This document shows, in pieces, positions 1 through 10,430 of a stretch of 64,000 nucleotides of DNA (positions within the stretch are counted from its first letter, which is position 1; each line of letters opens with the position of its first letter). A program made the position numbers and the translations under genes. The notes under the pieces are model-generated. The model was not told the origin of the DNA. It was given only the letters and a program-made list of their open reading frames with translations, and did no database searches. Source of the DNA: Galerina marginata (Eukaryota > Basidiomycota > Agaricomycetes > Agaricales > Galerinaceae); NCBI GenBank assembly GCA_023014335.1, contig JAECYW010000018.1:1116001-1180000 (forward strand). Reading direction: 5' to 3'.

Positions 1-69
1 CGTTGATGATCTGACCCGCGCGCAGCGGGTTCGCCAAAGTACATTTCTGCATCAGTGTCGGGAAATCGC

Positions 70-386
70 AAGAGGAACAGGCACATGCATCTGCGGCCCT
101 AAGACTGCGGGTAATCCCAATACTCCTCGCTCCGTATGCGCTGGTGCGGAGGGAGAAACAGTTCATCCACGCTAAGAGTCTGCTTATGCGAGGTACCGAC
201 ACTTACACCAACGGCGAGAGGCTTGGCGTCCAAGTCGGAGTCGTTGTACCGTTGCTGGTGTTGTTGAACAGTTATTCGTGACGAGGAAAGGCGGCAACTG
301 ATATTGTATAAGACGAGACTGGGTTCGCAGCAAGGCGGGAAATCGGAGTGTGAGAGATATTGATGAGCGACGGTGACTGATGACAC
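70..386 (-). pseudogene. Partial duplicate of the aspartic-protease cytoplasmic tail
   Basis: The minus-strand frame ends in KQTLSVDELFLPPHQR followed by RSEEYWDYP. This matches the tail of the large aspartic protease at 5669-9611 (KQTLSVDEPLLPVHQR, RSEEYRDHP), and the preceding QRYNDSDLD matches RRYSDPDSE there. DNA similarity runs from about 70 to 245 and corresponds to about 6330-6515. Only this short piece is present: there is no catalytic domain and no TM segment. It lies on the same strand as the parent, 5.3 kb away, with the SUR2 gene between them. I read it as a decayed segmental-duplication fragment, probably not expressed. Confidence 0.75.
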
Positions 387-747
387 GTGTATGTTGACGC
401 GCTAAAAGAGGTTTCTGTAAATAGGGCTCTTAAGCATGTAAGGACTATTTTGCTTTCTGTTCAGTTATCTGCCCGACTCTCCCGCAAATCCCCCCGAGAG
501 TCTACGCGGTGTATATTCTCGTCAGGCCCGTCCAGAACACCATGCCTTGCCCGACCTGATCGAGCTGAAGCAATTCTCCAGCTTCCGACTTCGGCTTTGC
601 TTATGCTGAAGTTTCGTCGGGGCGCGCAGGTTGCGGAGGATCATGAGCGAAGGTATTGATGAGGTACGTAGATCAACTTGAAGGTAAAATGAAACTCGTT
701 TGACTATATAACGCCTCTCCAAAAAAACTGAATTGCATCCTTCCGCA
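387..747. other. Intergenic, upstream of SUR2
   Basis: No gene recognised. The only open frames are short and unconvincing. It probably holds the SUR2 promoter; a TATA-like tataacg lies near 705-711. Confidence 0.4.
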
Positions 748-1808
748 ATGAACACGACAATATGTGCTACCATATCACCCCATGACCCCCTTTGCTTCAC
801 CAAAGCATCGTTCCCGTTCTATTTCTCCCCAAAGCCCAGACTATTAAACAGCGTTTCGGACGTTAATCTCGTCATGGTCGGCCCCATACTCGCGTACTGG
901 TCGCTCTCCCTCTTCTTCCACTCCCTCGACACGTCCGGCTGGAAGTGGCTGGAAAAATATAGGATCCACGAATCAAGCGAGATCACATCCAAGGACCTCG
1001 CGACGCGCTCGCAGGTCCTGTGGGCGGTCATCTTCCAGCAGGTCATTCAGACCATTGTTGCCGTACTTTGGATGTCCGGCGAGTCGATGAATTCCGTGAA
1101 TCACGCACGGGAACTGCAGCGCATTGCAGCCTATATCCAGCCAGCCCTTTCTTGGGCGCTTGCGGGCTACTTGAGCCCACGCGTGCTTGCGCATACGACG
1201 GATTTTATCTATTGGTGGGGAATACCTTTGTTTCAACTTTTTTCCGCAATGTGAGCTGCTTGATTCATCTGTATGCGTTGTTTTGAGTATATCCTACCAG
1301 GTTCGTTATCGACACATGGCAGGACTTCCTGCACAGGCTAATGCACGTCAACAAGTTCCTCTATAAACACTTCCACTCCTGGCACCATAGACTCTACGTC
1401 CCATATGCATTCGGGTCGATATACAATCACCCGTTGGAAGGTTTTTTGTTAGATACTCTCGGAGCCCTTATCGCAGAACGGGCTTCTCGATTGAGCACTC
1501 GTCAAGCTCTCTTTCTCTTTACATTTTCGACTTTCAAAGCAGTCGACGATCACTGTGGGTACTCCTTCCCCTGGGATCCTTTCCAAATGTTGACTACCAA
1601 CAACACAGACTATCATGATATCCATCATCAGGTAACCATTTGTTTCTCTTTCGACAACCTTGCGGAAACTTAAACGCTCGAATAGGCGATTGGTATTAAA
1701 TCGAATTTTTCACAGCCATTTTTTGTGCATTGGGACACCTTACTGGGAACACAAATGACGCGGAAGGACGTCGAGGACCGCCGACAAAAAATCTCTAAAA
1801 CTCAATGA
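748..1808 (+). CDS. SUR2: Sphinganine C4-hydroxylase (sphingolipid hydroxylase, SUR2 type)
   Basis: Exons 748-1250, 1301-1631 and 1686-1808 give a 318-aa protein. Both introns have clean GTGAGC/CAG and GTAACC/TAG borders and restore frame (phase 2, then phase 0). The fatty acid hydroxylase di-iron histidine clusters are visible: HRLMH, HSWHH and, near the C-terminus, DIHHQ. Hydrophobic membrane segments precede them, and the N-terminal DTSGWKWLEKYRIHES is typical of fungal SUR2. In the family this ER membrane enzyme hydroxylates dihydrosphingosine at C4 to make phytosphingosine, the first step toward phytoceramides. The ATG at 748 is preferred because the frame upstream has only a TTG. All key residues are intact and the length fits the family, so it is probably functional. 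Confidence 0.88.
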
Positions 1809-2351
1809 CGATTCTGCAATGGACACTACGCTGACGTTTCGGATGCAGACCTGGGATCCCGTGTGGGATTAAGACCCGGTCCCTTTGCTTGCATTCGTGG
1901 GTGACGAAGTTGTACCACCGTATGAGTTCAGCGACTAATCGATCATCTATCCGTTCGCAAAAGAATCAACCTTGAAGCTTGATCGATGCTATAAACGCCG
2001 AACATGTTGGCATGTTCCGTGCTTGGAAGCAAGGTCTAGAGCACGACGAGAGGAGAAGTCAATCTAGAAGTCAATCTATATGTTTAGTGTTTGGGTTTTA
2101 GTATCTACTGCATCCATTTCCCCTCTGAATCCGTCCATATGTCGGAAAAATCGAAATATCTGGACCCTGGTGTTCATTGACATAAGAAAAATCTAAAACG
2201 CCATCTAGGCTACCATCAACGTAAGACTGTTTTTATTTCAAATACGAACATTTACTTTATTTCGATTTTTCTGACATACTAGCAAGCGAATCCACCGAGA
2301 CTTTACAAATGTTAAATTTAAACTCTTCCGAGGCTTCCTGGCTTCACCCGC
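1809..2351. repeat. Solo copy of the small-protein upstream repeat, with an inverted repeat
   Basis: No gene. At about 2010-2130 lies the block centred on gcttggaagcaaggtctaga and gcacgacgagaggagaag, which recurs upstream of the small-protein genes at about 3185, 13090, 15560 and 21620. Here it has no gene attached. A short inverted repeat pairs tgtcggaaaaatcgaaat (about 2139-2157) with atttcgatttttctgaca (about 2262-2280). The second arm also occurs in the 3' flanks of the other family copies. Confidence 0.6.
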
Positions 2352-2831
2352 TTAGACGAAGATATCGAGCAAAGCTTGACCAATAACTGGAGACGAGTTC
2401 AGAACCGTTTGGGAGATAACATACCCCGCATCGCTTGCTTTGAATTTGTCCTTTTCATATTTTCTGAAGTCGAAATTTCCTTTTCTTCCCCCGTCTTGAT
2501 CCACCTTCAAGACATACTGGCCACCGTTGCTGAGGGAGCCCACCTTCTTCTCGGCCTTATCAAGGTTATCGGTAGGAACAAGGAGGCCAAACGTCCAGTC
2601 GTCATCCGAAATTTCCACCTTGGGTCCGTTATTGATCCAGACGTTGATGTGTTTTCCAGAGGACTTGTAAGGAACTGTGTCGTCATGAAAACTTGATGAG
2701 GGGAGCCAACCATCGCTGTCCGCCTGCAAATGGCTCAACGCCGGGAGGGTGAATGTGTAACCGGATTCTAAATTCTGATAATGGAGAAGGCCAGTCGTGT
2801 TGTTGATCACTTCTACGATTCCTACGGGCAT
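2352..2831 (-). CDS. Small beta-rich protein of unknown function, family 1 copy A
   Basis: An intact single-exon frame of 159 aa starts MPVGIVEVINNT. It has no signal peptide, no TM segment and no cysteine, which suggests a stable cytosolic protein. Alternating hydrophobic/polar stretches suggest a beta-sandwich. Residues shared with copies at 12224, 14742, 20777 and 19520 include LHYQN-ESGY near 16-24, SDGW near 38, DDTVP near 49, the Asn/Asp-Gly-Pro turn near 67, GGQY near 102 and KYE near 122. The start is fixed by conservation and by the upstream leader. I cannot place it in a named family; the N-terminal V-x-N-N-T strand recalls small fungal fruit-body beta proteins, but that is inference. 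Confidence 0.72.
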   Translation of the reverse strand: MPVGIVEVINNTTGLLHYQNLESGYTFTLPALSHLQADSDGWLPSSSFHDDTVPYKSSGKHINVWINNGPKVEISDDDWTFGLLVPTDNLDKAEKKVGSLSNGGQYVLKVDQDGGRKGNFDFRKYEKDKFKASDAGYVISQTVLNSSPVIGQALLDIFV

Positions 2832-3075
2832 GATTGTAGACTAGGCTGTCATAGAACGAGGTCAGGTAACAGACGAAGAACAACACGATATGGAATTACC
2901 TCGCGTAGACTGAGGTAGGAGAAAAACGCGGAAGTGGGAGATTTAACGAGCAGCAAGTCTTATATAGATGTGTTATCATTTAAAGCTATGTTTTCGTAGG
3001 AAAATATTACTGACCTTCTTGGGAAAGTTAGTTGCGACGATTTGGATGAAGGTAAGAACACTTACTTATATACTC
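2832..3075 (-). promoter_or_regulatory. Promoter, leader and 5'UTR intron of family 1 copy A
   Basis: On the minus strand a TATATAAG box lies at about 3066-3073. It is followed by the family leader element GGTCAGTAATATTTTC (about 2997-3013) and a probable 5'UTR intron (GTAATTCC about 2900 to GACAG about 2847) ending a few bases before the ATG at 2831. The same arrangement precedes the other copies, which supports both the start codon and transcription. Confidence 0.6.
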
Positions 3076-3436
3076 TACATCCCAATCAATCCATGGATTA
3101 GAAATCCACAACTTGTACGAATTACAGTAGATACTCCGGACTTGGTTGGTCTGGTGACAGATAAGTATTCTAGGATGGCGTGTTCCATGCCTGGAAGCAA
3201 GGACTAGAGCACGACGAGATGAGGTGAGAAGTCAGATAGATGTTTAACGTTTAGGTTTCCTGCGTGCAGATGAGAGCATCTTCGACTAATTTAGTGCTGC
3301 CGCCTTGGAAAAGACGCAGACAAATCAATCTTGAAAAACCAGAACATATATTCTTGAGTTTCGGAGGTTTAGACCCTTCATGTATACAGCGCTAAATCAA
3401 AGAAAGACACGGCATTTGTGAATTAGTCTTTAATAG

Positions 3437-4095
3437 TTAGAACACGCTTTGTGGTTCGAAGCTCCAGAATGCAGACTCCTCACAAACCTTAGGATCCACC
3501 GCAAGTCAATAGCACGGGGGATAAACAATGGATCCGCCTTAGACTTGGGACTATCACCACTCCTCGCCTTATCTCCCAGTGAAGGGTCCATGCCTTCGTG
3601 GCTGCTCTATAAAGATCAACTTGAATTAAATCCAGATTCAATCTATCTTGCAGTCAGCATTGCGGATTAAGGTCGTGATTAAGGACATTACAAGGACCAA
3701 GCAGCTTCATTTCCGCAACCAAAATATGACAACTCCATGACTGCCAAAGAACCCGTGAACAGGCGTCAGACGATTCACGTTGGGCTTACTTCCTAGCACT
3801 CGGTTTTTTTTCCTTGTTCGGCACCAGCCGACCGGCTCATTATTTAAGCGCCCGCCGAGACTTGGTCAAAACACATCTTGTTTTTCATATTGCTGAGGAC
3901 CTCAATACCGGGATTTGATTTGGCTGTGTTCCCTGTGTAATCGGATCAAAGATTGTTGGAAGACAAGATTGTGTATTTAAGGCGGATCCGTTGTTTTGTT
4001 CTCTCAGGCTGTAAACTTGCATTGGATCGTAAGAACCATATTGTGGAGTCGGCACGCTGAAACCTCGAACCACAAAGAGTGTGTTCTAACTTCTA
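3437..4095. repeat. Inverted repeat within family 1 flanking DNA
   Basis: Left arm about 3437-3560 (ttagaacacgctttgtggtt, aacaatggatccgcctta) and right arm about 3965-4095 (taaggcggatccgttgtt, aaccacaaagagtgtgttct) are inverted copies about 130 nt long, with about 400 nt between them. Single-arm versions occur near 13340, 15900, 18420 and 21890. The right arm sits upstream of the plus-strand truncated copy B, so two divergent family units probably meet here head to head. Confidence 0.6.
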
Positions 4096-4404
4096 ACTCC
4101 GAAGGCCGGTTTTTTCCAGCTTTAAATTAGGCAGTATTCTTCAACCTGGACGTAGCAATACGCATTGGGCAATACTCAGGTCTAGACCTCCGAATCTGAA
4201 GAACAGTGTTCTGACTTCCACGATTCATTCATCCACTTGTCTTCAAACGCACTAAATTAACTAAACATTCTTATGTCTAGACTTTCAGGTTGTTTTCTAC
4301 CCTTGGCCAACCTGGAATGCCTACCTATCACCGGACAAATCAAACACGGGAACCATCCATGTGTGATTTGTACAAGTTGCGCATTCTCTTCTATGGGTCG
4401 ATTG

Positions 4405-4548
4405 GGAATATTGGGATGTATATAAGCAAGCGTTCTTGACTTTATCTCAGTCGTCGCAAGAAGGTCAGTAATATTTTCTACGCGATGTAGTTCCATATCC
4501 TGTTGGACCTCATCCATTACCAACATCGTCCTTCCCCAATCTAGTCCA
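4405..4548 (+). promoter_or_regulatory. Promoter and leader of truncated family 1 copy B
   Basis: The plus strand carries gggatgtatataagcaagc (about 4411-4430) and caagaaggtcagtaatattt (about 4456-4475). These correspond to the TATA box and leader element of the other copies and match the plus-strand copy E promoter at 19282-19365. Confidence 0.55.
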
Positions 4549-4553
4549 CAAAC

Positions 4554-4800
4554 ATGCCTGTAGGGATCGTGGAGGTGATCTTACAACAAAAAATCCGGCT
4601 ACACCTTATCCCCATCTTACCGTTGGACCCAAAGCTTAAGTCAGCTTTTCGCAACTTGCGAGTAGGTTCTGAAATCAAAGTTTCGACCAACACCTCTCCA
4701 CCGTGACGAAAGATGATCGACTTGGATGCACCTCCTACCTGCCAGTCTACTAGTACTAATTCAGTCCACAATCAGCATCCACCACCTTGACGATCCATTC
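4554..4800 (+). pseudogene. Truncated family 1 copy B
   Basis: It starts ATGCCTGTAGGGATCGTGG, encoding MPVGIVEVI as in the intact copies. It then loses about 10 codons and the frame: a shifted SGYTL-like stretch follows and homology fades. Its promoter and leader are still recognisable. I read it as a decayed paralogue and do not expect a product. Confidence 0.65.
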
Positions 4801-5668
4801 CTGAACTCTACTCATTTCCTCTATCTTATAGTTAGTCCAGAGTCCAGTCTAACCCCCCCCCCCTCACAAGAAAAACGGAAAAAGAAATAAATGGACGCTG
4901 GCGAATGAATGTTTTATTGTCGATGAGATAAGACCGAGACTAAAACTAAAACTAAGAGTACACAGATATCGATGCTTTTGGGTTGGGGTCGTTAGGTGGT
5001 TAAGATGGGTGGGCAAGTGAGTACGAGTACGAGCTACGAGCAGGAGGATGGGGATAGAGGGAGAATAAGATACCGTGTCCGTGGGGGAAAGAAGAAAAGA
5101 AAAGCAAAGAAAGAAAGAGAAAGAGCAGAGCAGAGCAAAGGAAGGAAGGAGCGACGGCGACGGCGGGAGCGTCCGGAGGTGGTGGTGAGTACTGAGAGAT
5201 GAAGGGAGGTTTAAAGAGGTAGAAGGCGACTAGACTAGACTAGACTAGACTAGGCGACGAGACGAAAGAAAAGAAACTAACGAAAAGAAAGGAAAGGAGG
5301 AAAGGAGAGTAGATGCGGGTGCGGGTAGATAGATAGATGGGTAGGTGAACTATGTATCCTAGAAGAAAGAGAATAAAATCCCAAAGAGAGAGAACACGGA
5401 AAGGAGAAAGAGAAGGATATAAAAACACAGAAATAAAACACGAGAAGAAGAGAGAAAGGCCGTGAGATATCATATCATATCATATCATACCATAACGCAT
5501 CGCAACACAACACGATGAAAACCTGTGCAGGGTACGGAGGCGCGCGGGGGAGGGCAGGAGGGGTACCACGTCACACCACAGAGCGAGAGCGAGGGCATGA
5601 CGCCCTGGCAGCCGGTCTTCATGAGGAGGAGGAGAAGGACGTGGACGAGGAGGTTGCCGCCGCCGATG
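4801..5668. repeat. GA-rich, microsatellite-bearing intergenic region
   Basis: No gene supported. It contains a poly-C run (about 4853-4862), long purine-rich sequence (5080-5470), five tandem gacta units (about 5229-5253) and about five tandem atatc units (about 5466-5489). It forms the 3' flank of the aspartic protease and probably includes its 3'UTR. Confidence 0.6.
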
Positions 5669-8600
5669 TTATGACCCCCCACCCGCAGCTCTTGGCGGAT
5701 CCGTCAACGTCCACTTCTGCATCTCCGGTCTGGCCTGCGCGAGCGATCTGCCATATCCATATTCATTCCCATTCCCGCTCCCGTTGGCATTCCCATTCCC
5801 ACTCCCATTCCCACTCCCATTGGCATCCCCATTGACAGGGCTGAACCCCCTCCCCCCAACGCGATCCACACCAACACCAACAGCCGTCCCGGCGCTGCTG
5901 ACGCTCACGAAGCTCTCCCTGCCGAACCACTCCGAGCGCGGGTCCGTATCTGTTTCCCCATCCTTATTCGCGTCAATGCCTCCCATGCTCCCAGCCCCGC
6001 TCCCGCTCCTCCCGCTCCGGCCACGGAGCTTCGCAGTCCTCGACGCAGTGCCCACCCCAGCCATCGACATCGACATCGACATCGTGACCCCATTCGCGAG
6101 CCCTAGCTCGCCGAGGTCGTCTTGCTCGTGCTCGTTCTCGTTTCCTTCCGCGGAACGAACGTCATGCGGGACGTCGTCTAGTGTATACCGGTGTTGCTCC
6201 AGGTGCTGGTGTTGGGGTTGATATCGAGGCTGGGGCTGGTCTTCGAGTGCGTATCGATGCATTATCGAAGTCGCATCAGCATTGGCATTCGAGTTTGAGT
6301 TCGAGTTCGAGTTCGAGCCCGCAAGAGGAAGACCAAGAGGAACGGCACCATGAACCGGCGGATGATCCCGATACTCCTCGCTCCGTCCGCGCTGGTGCAC
6401 AGGCAACAGAGGTTCGTCCACGCTGAGAGTCTGTTTATGCGGGGCATTCGCGTTGACACCCACACCACCGGCGGCGGCGGCGGCGGCGAGAGCGAGATGC
6501 TCAGCCTCCGAGTCAGGATCGCTATACCTTCTTCGGTCTTCTTGATCATGATTCGGAAAGGCCGCCACGTCGGGGGACGTCGGGTCCCGGTCCGCTACGA
6601 GCGGGCGCTCCAGCTCACTCCTCTCCCGCTCCCTTCCTGCAACCACCGTCCGCTCACCCCACCCAGTCCCAGCCCCAACAGGCACCCCCGTCCTCGGATC
6701 CCACACCTCCTCCTCCCCCTCCTCCTCTCCATCCCCTCCCTCCTCCCTTTTCACATACCCAAACTCATCATACCCCTTCCCATTCCCCCCAGGATACCCA
6801 ACCCCCACCCTTGTCCGATCACTATCAACAGTCGAATCAGACCGCTTCTCCTTCCTCAAATACGCCTTATACCGCATATCCCTCAACTCCTCTTCGCTCA
6901 GCACGTCCACAAACCCAAGCGTACCAGACCCCGAAGTCCGCCTCGCAAGCCGATACGCCGATTTCTGGTCCAGCCCCATGCCTCCCATGCCTCCCATCCC
7001 ACCTAACCCACCTAACCCGCCCATCCCTTTATCCCCCTCCCCCCTCCCCTCCCCCCTCCTGAACCTCCTCCGATAAACAACCCACCGCACCCCAAATAAA
7101 ACCCCACACAACCCAAAGAACCCCAACACAGCAACGAGCGCGACGATCCCGACCGGCAGCTTCTTACCACCCACATCGACAGTCTTCGTATTCGCATCCG
7201 CCCCCGTCCCGCTCCCCGTCCCGCTCCCTCCCCCAGCCCCTGACCCGGAGGTTAAGGGCTGGTTGAGCACGCGCACGGTGTTGAATTCTGCTAGAGCGGT
7301 TGTCGGATCCGTCAGAGGCATCAAACCAAGACGCGGGCGGATGGTCTGACTCAACCCCCCATCACTCCCATCCGCATCCGCACTCCCATTCCCAGTCAGC
7401 GGCGTGAACCCCCCATCAGGGTCCGGCACAGTATACGCCATAACACTATACACATTCCTCAAAAACGGCACCCCCAGAATCATATCCCCAATCCCCTTAT
7501 CCGCCGCGCCCACCCCCAGCTGGGCGTCCGCGGGCTGGATGAGCCCGATGCAGAACTTGGCTGTGTTGTCTGTTGGTGGATAGGCGGTGAGGTCGAGGGG
7601 GTGGATGGGGATGGGGGGCCGGGTGTCGAGGGTTATGGAGAGGTTTAGGGGGGTTGTGCAGGGGACGTAGTCTGTCAATCCGCCCAAACACACCGCATCG
7701 TCAACACCAAGCAGAAAAGAGGAGAGGAGAGAGACACGCACACATCCCATCACTCCCCGGCTGCACCCCAATAGCCCCATAAACCCCATTCGCAACCTCA
7801 CTACTCGTCAACACAAGCGGAACCCCCGAATCCAACACCGCACTCGGGAACACACCCCCATTATTCCCCCTTCCCACATCGACCACTTTCGGCTGGCCGT
7901 CCACATACACCGTTATCCCCCTTACACTCGCTTTCCAGAACAGACTCCCCGCTCTATCGCTCACCAGCGCGTCGTAGCGCACTTGACTAGGATCCGGGAC
8001 GAGCAAGGCGGGGTGTCGTCCGATACCGAGCACCGAAGGAACCCGATCGGATCCTGGGCGGGAGAGAGCGAGAGAGAGGAACCGTGCGGCGGGTGCGAGG
8101 GGCGTGGGTGTTAGAGAGAAGAGGTTCGACGCGAAGGCGGCTCCGTCGGGGTTGTTGTTGGTTACTGGCGGGATGGACTCTGCGATTATGCTGTTCAGGG
8201 GGAGAGCGAGCCCGAGGATACCGCTGAATTTGGGGGAGAGGGGTTCGGATTGGACGTTATTGGCTGCGGCTGTATCCATCCATCCATCGTCAGTTTTTCT
8301 TTTTCTCCTCGTTTTCTTTTTCCCTTTGAGGAGATAAAGGAGAAGAGACCCACCTAAAGCCTGATTATCAATCACATACCCGCCCAACTCGACCCGATCC
8401 CACACGATCGGGCCGCTCGCCGATCCTTGCAGGTACGGAATACTAAAGCTTTCCCCCGTCGACACTGATGAGGAGGAGGGGTCGTATAGCCGGCCTTGGG
8501 TGAGAGAGCAGGAGGAGGTTTGGCAGGATGTTGAGGCGACCCACTGGAGGGGGGGGTTAGTTAGGTGTTTTTTTCGGTTTAGGTTTTAGAGGCGGTGAGT

Positions 8601-9611
8601 GGACGGGGGATGGGGGAGGAGGGTGTTGGGGGAGGCAGGGAGGAGGCTTACCAAGTCAGAAGAGCCGGTATCGACTTGGAGCGAGAACTGTTGGCTGTTC
8701 TGGCTGAACTTTACTGGGATCGTGTATGCGCTGTTATCAGACAGAGACGGGTTAGCGCGGTGTTGAGGAAGAAATGAGGAAAGGTAAGTGGGGGGCTGTT
8801 GGGATCGACAGCTGGCAGAGCCAGAGGCGGCAAAGGGGAAAAGAAGGCAAAGGCAGCGGGCGCGAGGTATACAAACGGAAACGGGAAGGGAAAGGATGAA
8901 GGGTAGATACTGGTTGGGAAGACGAAGAAGAGCGAGGAGAAGATAAAAAAAGAGATAAAAAATAAAAAATAAAAAAAGGACGAGCCAAGCAGCCCGCTGG
9001 GCGTGGGCGTCGACCATCCACGCCAACCCGACCCGACGCATGACAGTCGCAGTCGCAGTCGGCGGCAAGCCCAAGGAACGAAGGACAGAGGATAGTGTCG
9101 CATGGAAGATGGAGAGCTGACGACGGGCGTGTGTGGGCTGGGCTGGGCGCGGGCGCAGCGAGCGACCCCGTCAAGGGCGTGGATGTGGATGTGGATATCC
9201 TGTCCGAAAAGAAGCAGACGAGAAGGACGACCACCATCCGCGAAGAAAAGAGGGCGGGTAACCAAGTAAGGTCGTACTCAGACCTGGGACCTCGCCCCAC
9301 CGCCCACATCGAACCCAAAAACTCTCTCTCTCTCTCAACCAAAACCTCTCTCTCCCAAAGCGCAAAAGAAAAAGAACGACCAAGAAAAAGAAAACCAAAA
9401 CCATCACTCACACATCATAAACCCCACTCCCAACCATATCAAGCGGGAGCACGACACCGCCCGCGCCGCCCGTCCCTTCTTGCGAGACGGCTCGCCGATT
9501 CATGTTCATATTCATATCTAGAGCGAGCAGGGGTGGGTCGAGAGCGCGCGCTTTGCCTTTCCAGCGCCGTGGTGGTGCTGGTGCTGGTGCTGGCGGTTGT
9601 GGGAGGGGCAT
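5669..9611 (-). CDS. Membrane-anchored A1-family aspartic protease with long disordered tail
   Basis: Exons 9611-9412, 8730-8652, 8543-8354, 8269-7742 and 7671-5669 splice in frame to about 999 aa. The first catalytic motif DTGSSDLW is completed across an intron, and the second is VLDSGVPLV. Mature-enzyme sequence begins AYTIPVKFSQ and includes GILGLALP and YYVPC. After the pepsin fold comes a Gly/Ser-rich stem, one TM segment (LPVGIVALVAVLGFFGLCGV) with a basic RYRRR-like stop (VVYRRRFRR), then about 400 residues of low-complexity tail rich in Gly, Asn-Ser and Met-Ser repeats. Fungal A1 proteases of this layout are type I membrane proteins facing the wall or vacuole lumen. No signal peptide is visible from the ATG at 9611. 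A hydrophobic exon candidate begins at 9995, so the true N-terminus is probably upstream. The first intron (about 681 nt) is unusually long. Confidence 0.82.
5760..5835 (-). repeat. Coding minisatellite in the protease tail
   Basis: Tandem six-base units of the type cattcc/cactcc encode an alternating Asn-Gly-Ser-Gly stretch on the minus strand near the protein C-terminus. Similar coding repeats encode Met-Ser (about 6060-6083) and Asn-Ser (about 6285-6320). Such tracts change length easily. Confidence 0.7.
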
Positions 9612-10430
9612 GGTTGGTGCTGTCGACGTGGATGTTGTGGGCGGTCGTTATGGATCTGATACGTAGGTGGTATGTCGTCCTGGTATCGATGTTGGTGTTG
9701 GAGAAAGAGGCAGCGGTAGAGGATCGATCCAGCCGTTTCGTGCGCAGAGAGTAGAAGAGTATGTGTGTTGAAGAACAAAGGTATCCGTTTGGGCGGGACG
9801 GGCAGGGTATCCCGTTCCCGTAAGTAAGCCTGTGAGAACGAAGCTGGGGTTAGCACTTTCTTTCCTCCTTCTTCCCCTGTCCTCCTTCCTTCCTTCCTGC
9901 CCTGCGCAGTGGACGTACAGTATGAAGAAGCCTGCAATGAAGAACACCAGCACCCAGCACCCAAAGCCTAGAGTAAGCACAGCAAACCAAACCAAATCAA
10001 AGCGAAGTAAGGTGGAAGAGAGGTGGCGACGCCGTCAGACTCGCCTGGGGATGAGGGAGGGATGATGAGAAAGCAAGACGCAGCGACCGTGACAGGCGGC
10101 GTTCACACCACCCACCCACCCCCGTCTTAATTTGGCAACGCAGCGTGCCTGAGGCTTGATCAGTTGATTGCCGCACCGCCGCAGCGGACTGGTATCGCTC
10201 GGCTTGGGTTCCGAGGGAGGGCTCCTGAGTCCTGACGAGGTGATCAGCGGTGCTGTATTGGGTTGGGTCAGCGGGTCAGAAGGGTACGTTTTTGTTTTCT
10301 TTCTACGATTCGAGATTTCTTTCTTTTGGTGAACGCCTTTTTGTCCACTGATTAGATTTGATATGATATGATATGATTAGGTTCGGTTTGCCTCACGAAC
10401 AAGTTACAACTTAAGATCCTTCCTGACAGC
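9612..10430. other. Region upstream of the aspartic protease
   Basis: On the minus strand a short frame at 9995 starts MVWFAVLTLGFGCWVLVFF, a plausible signal peptide or anchor, followed by a strong donor-like gtacgt near 9920. I could not find a unique acceptor joining it to the protease exon at 9611. A short gatat-type repeat lies at about 10353-10378. Nothing else recognised. Confidence 0.4.

Noticed and set aside
5784..6221. Long plus-strand frames opposite the aspartic protease tail
   Set aside because: They are antisense shadows of a repetitive coding region; no start context, splice sites or domain.
9095..9754. 219-codon plus-strand frame
   Set aside because: It covers the protease first exon and intron in antisense and is low complexity (Arg, Lys, Ser); no domain.
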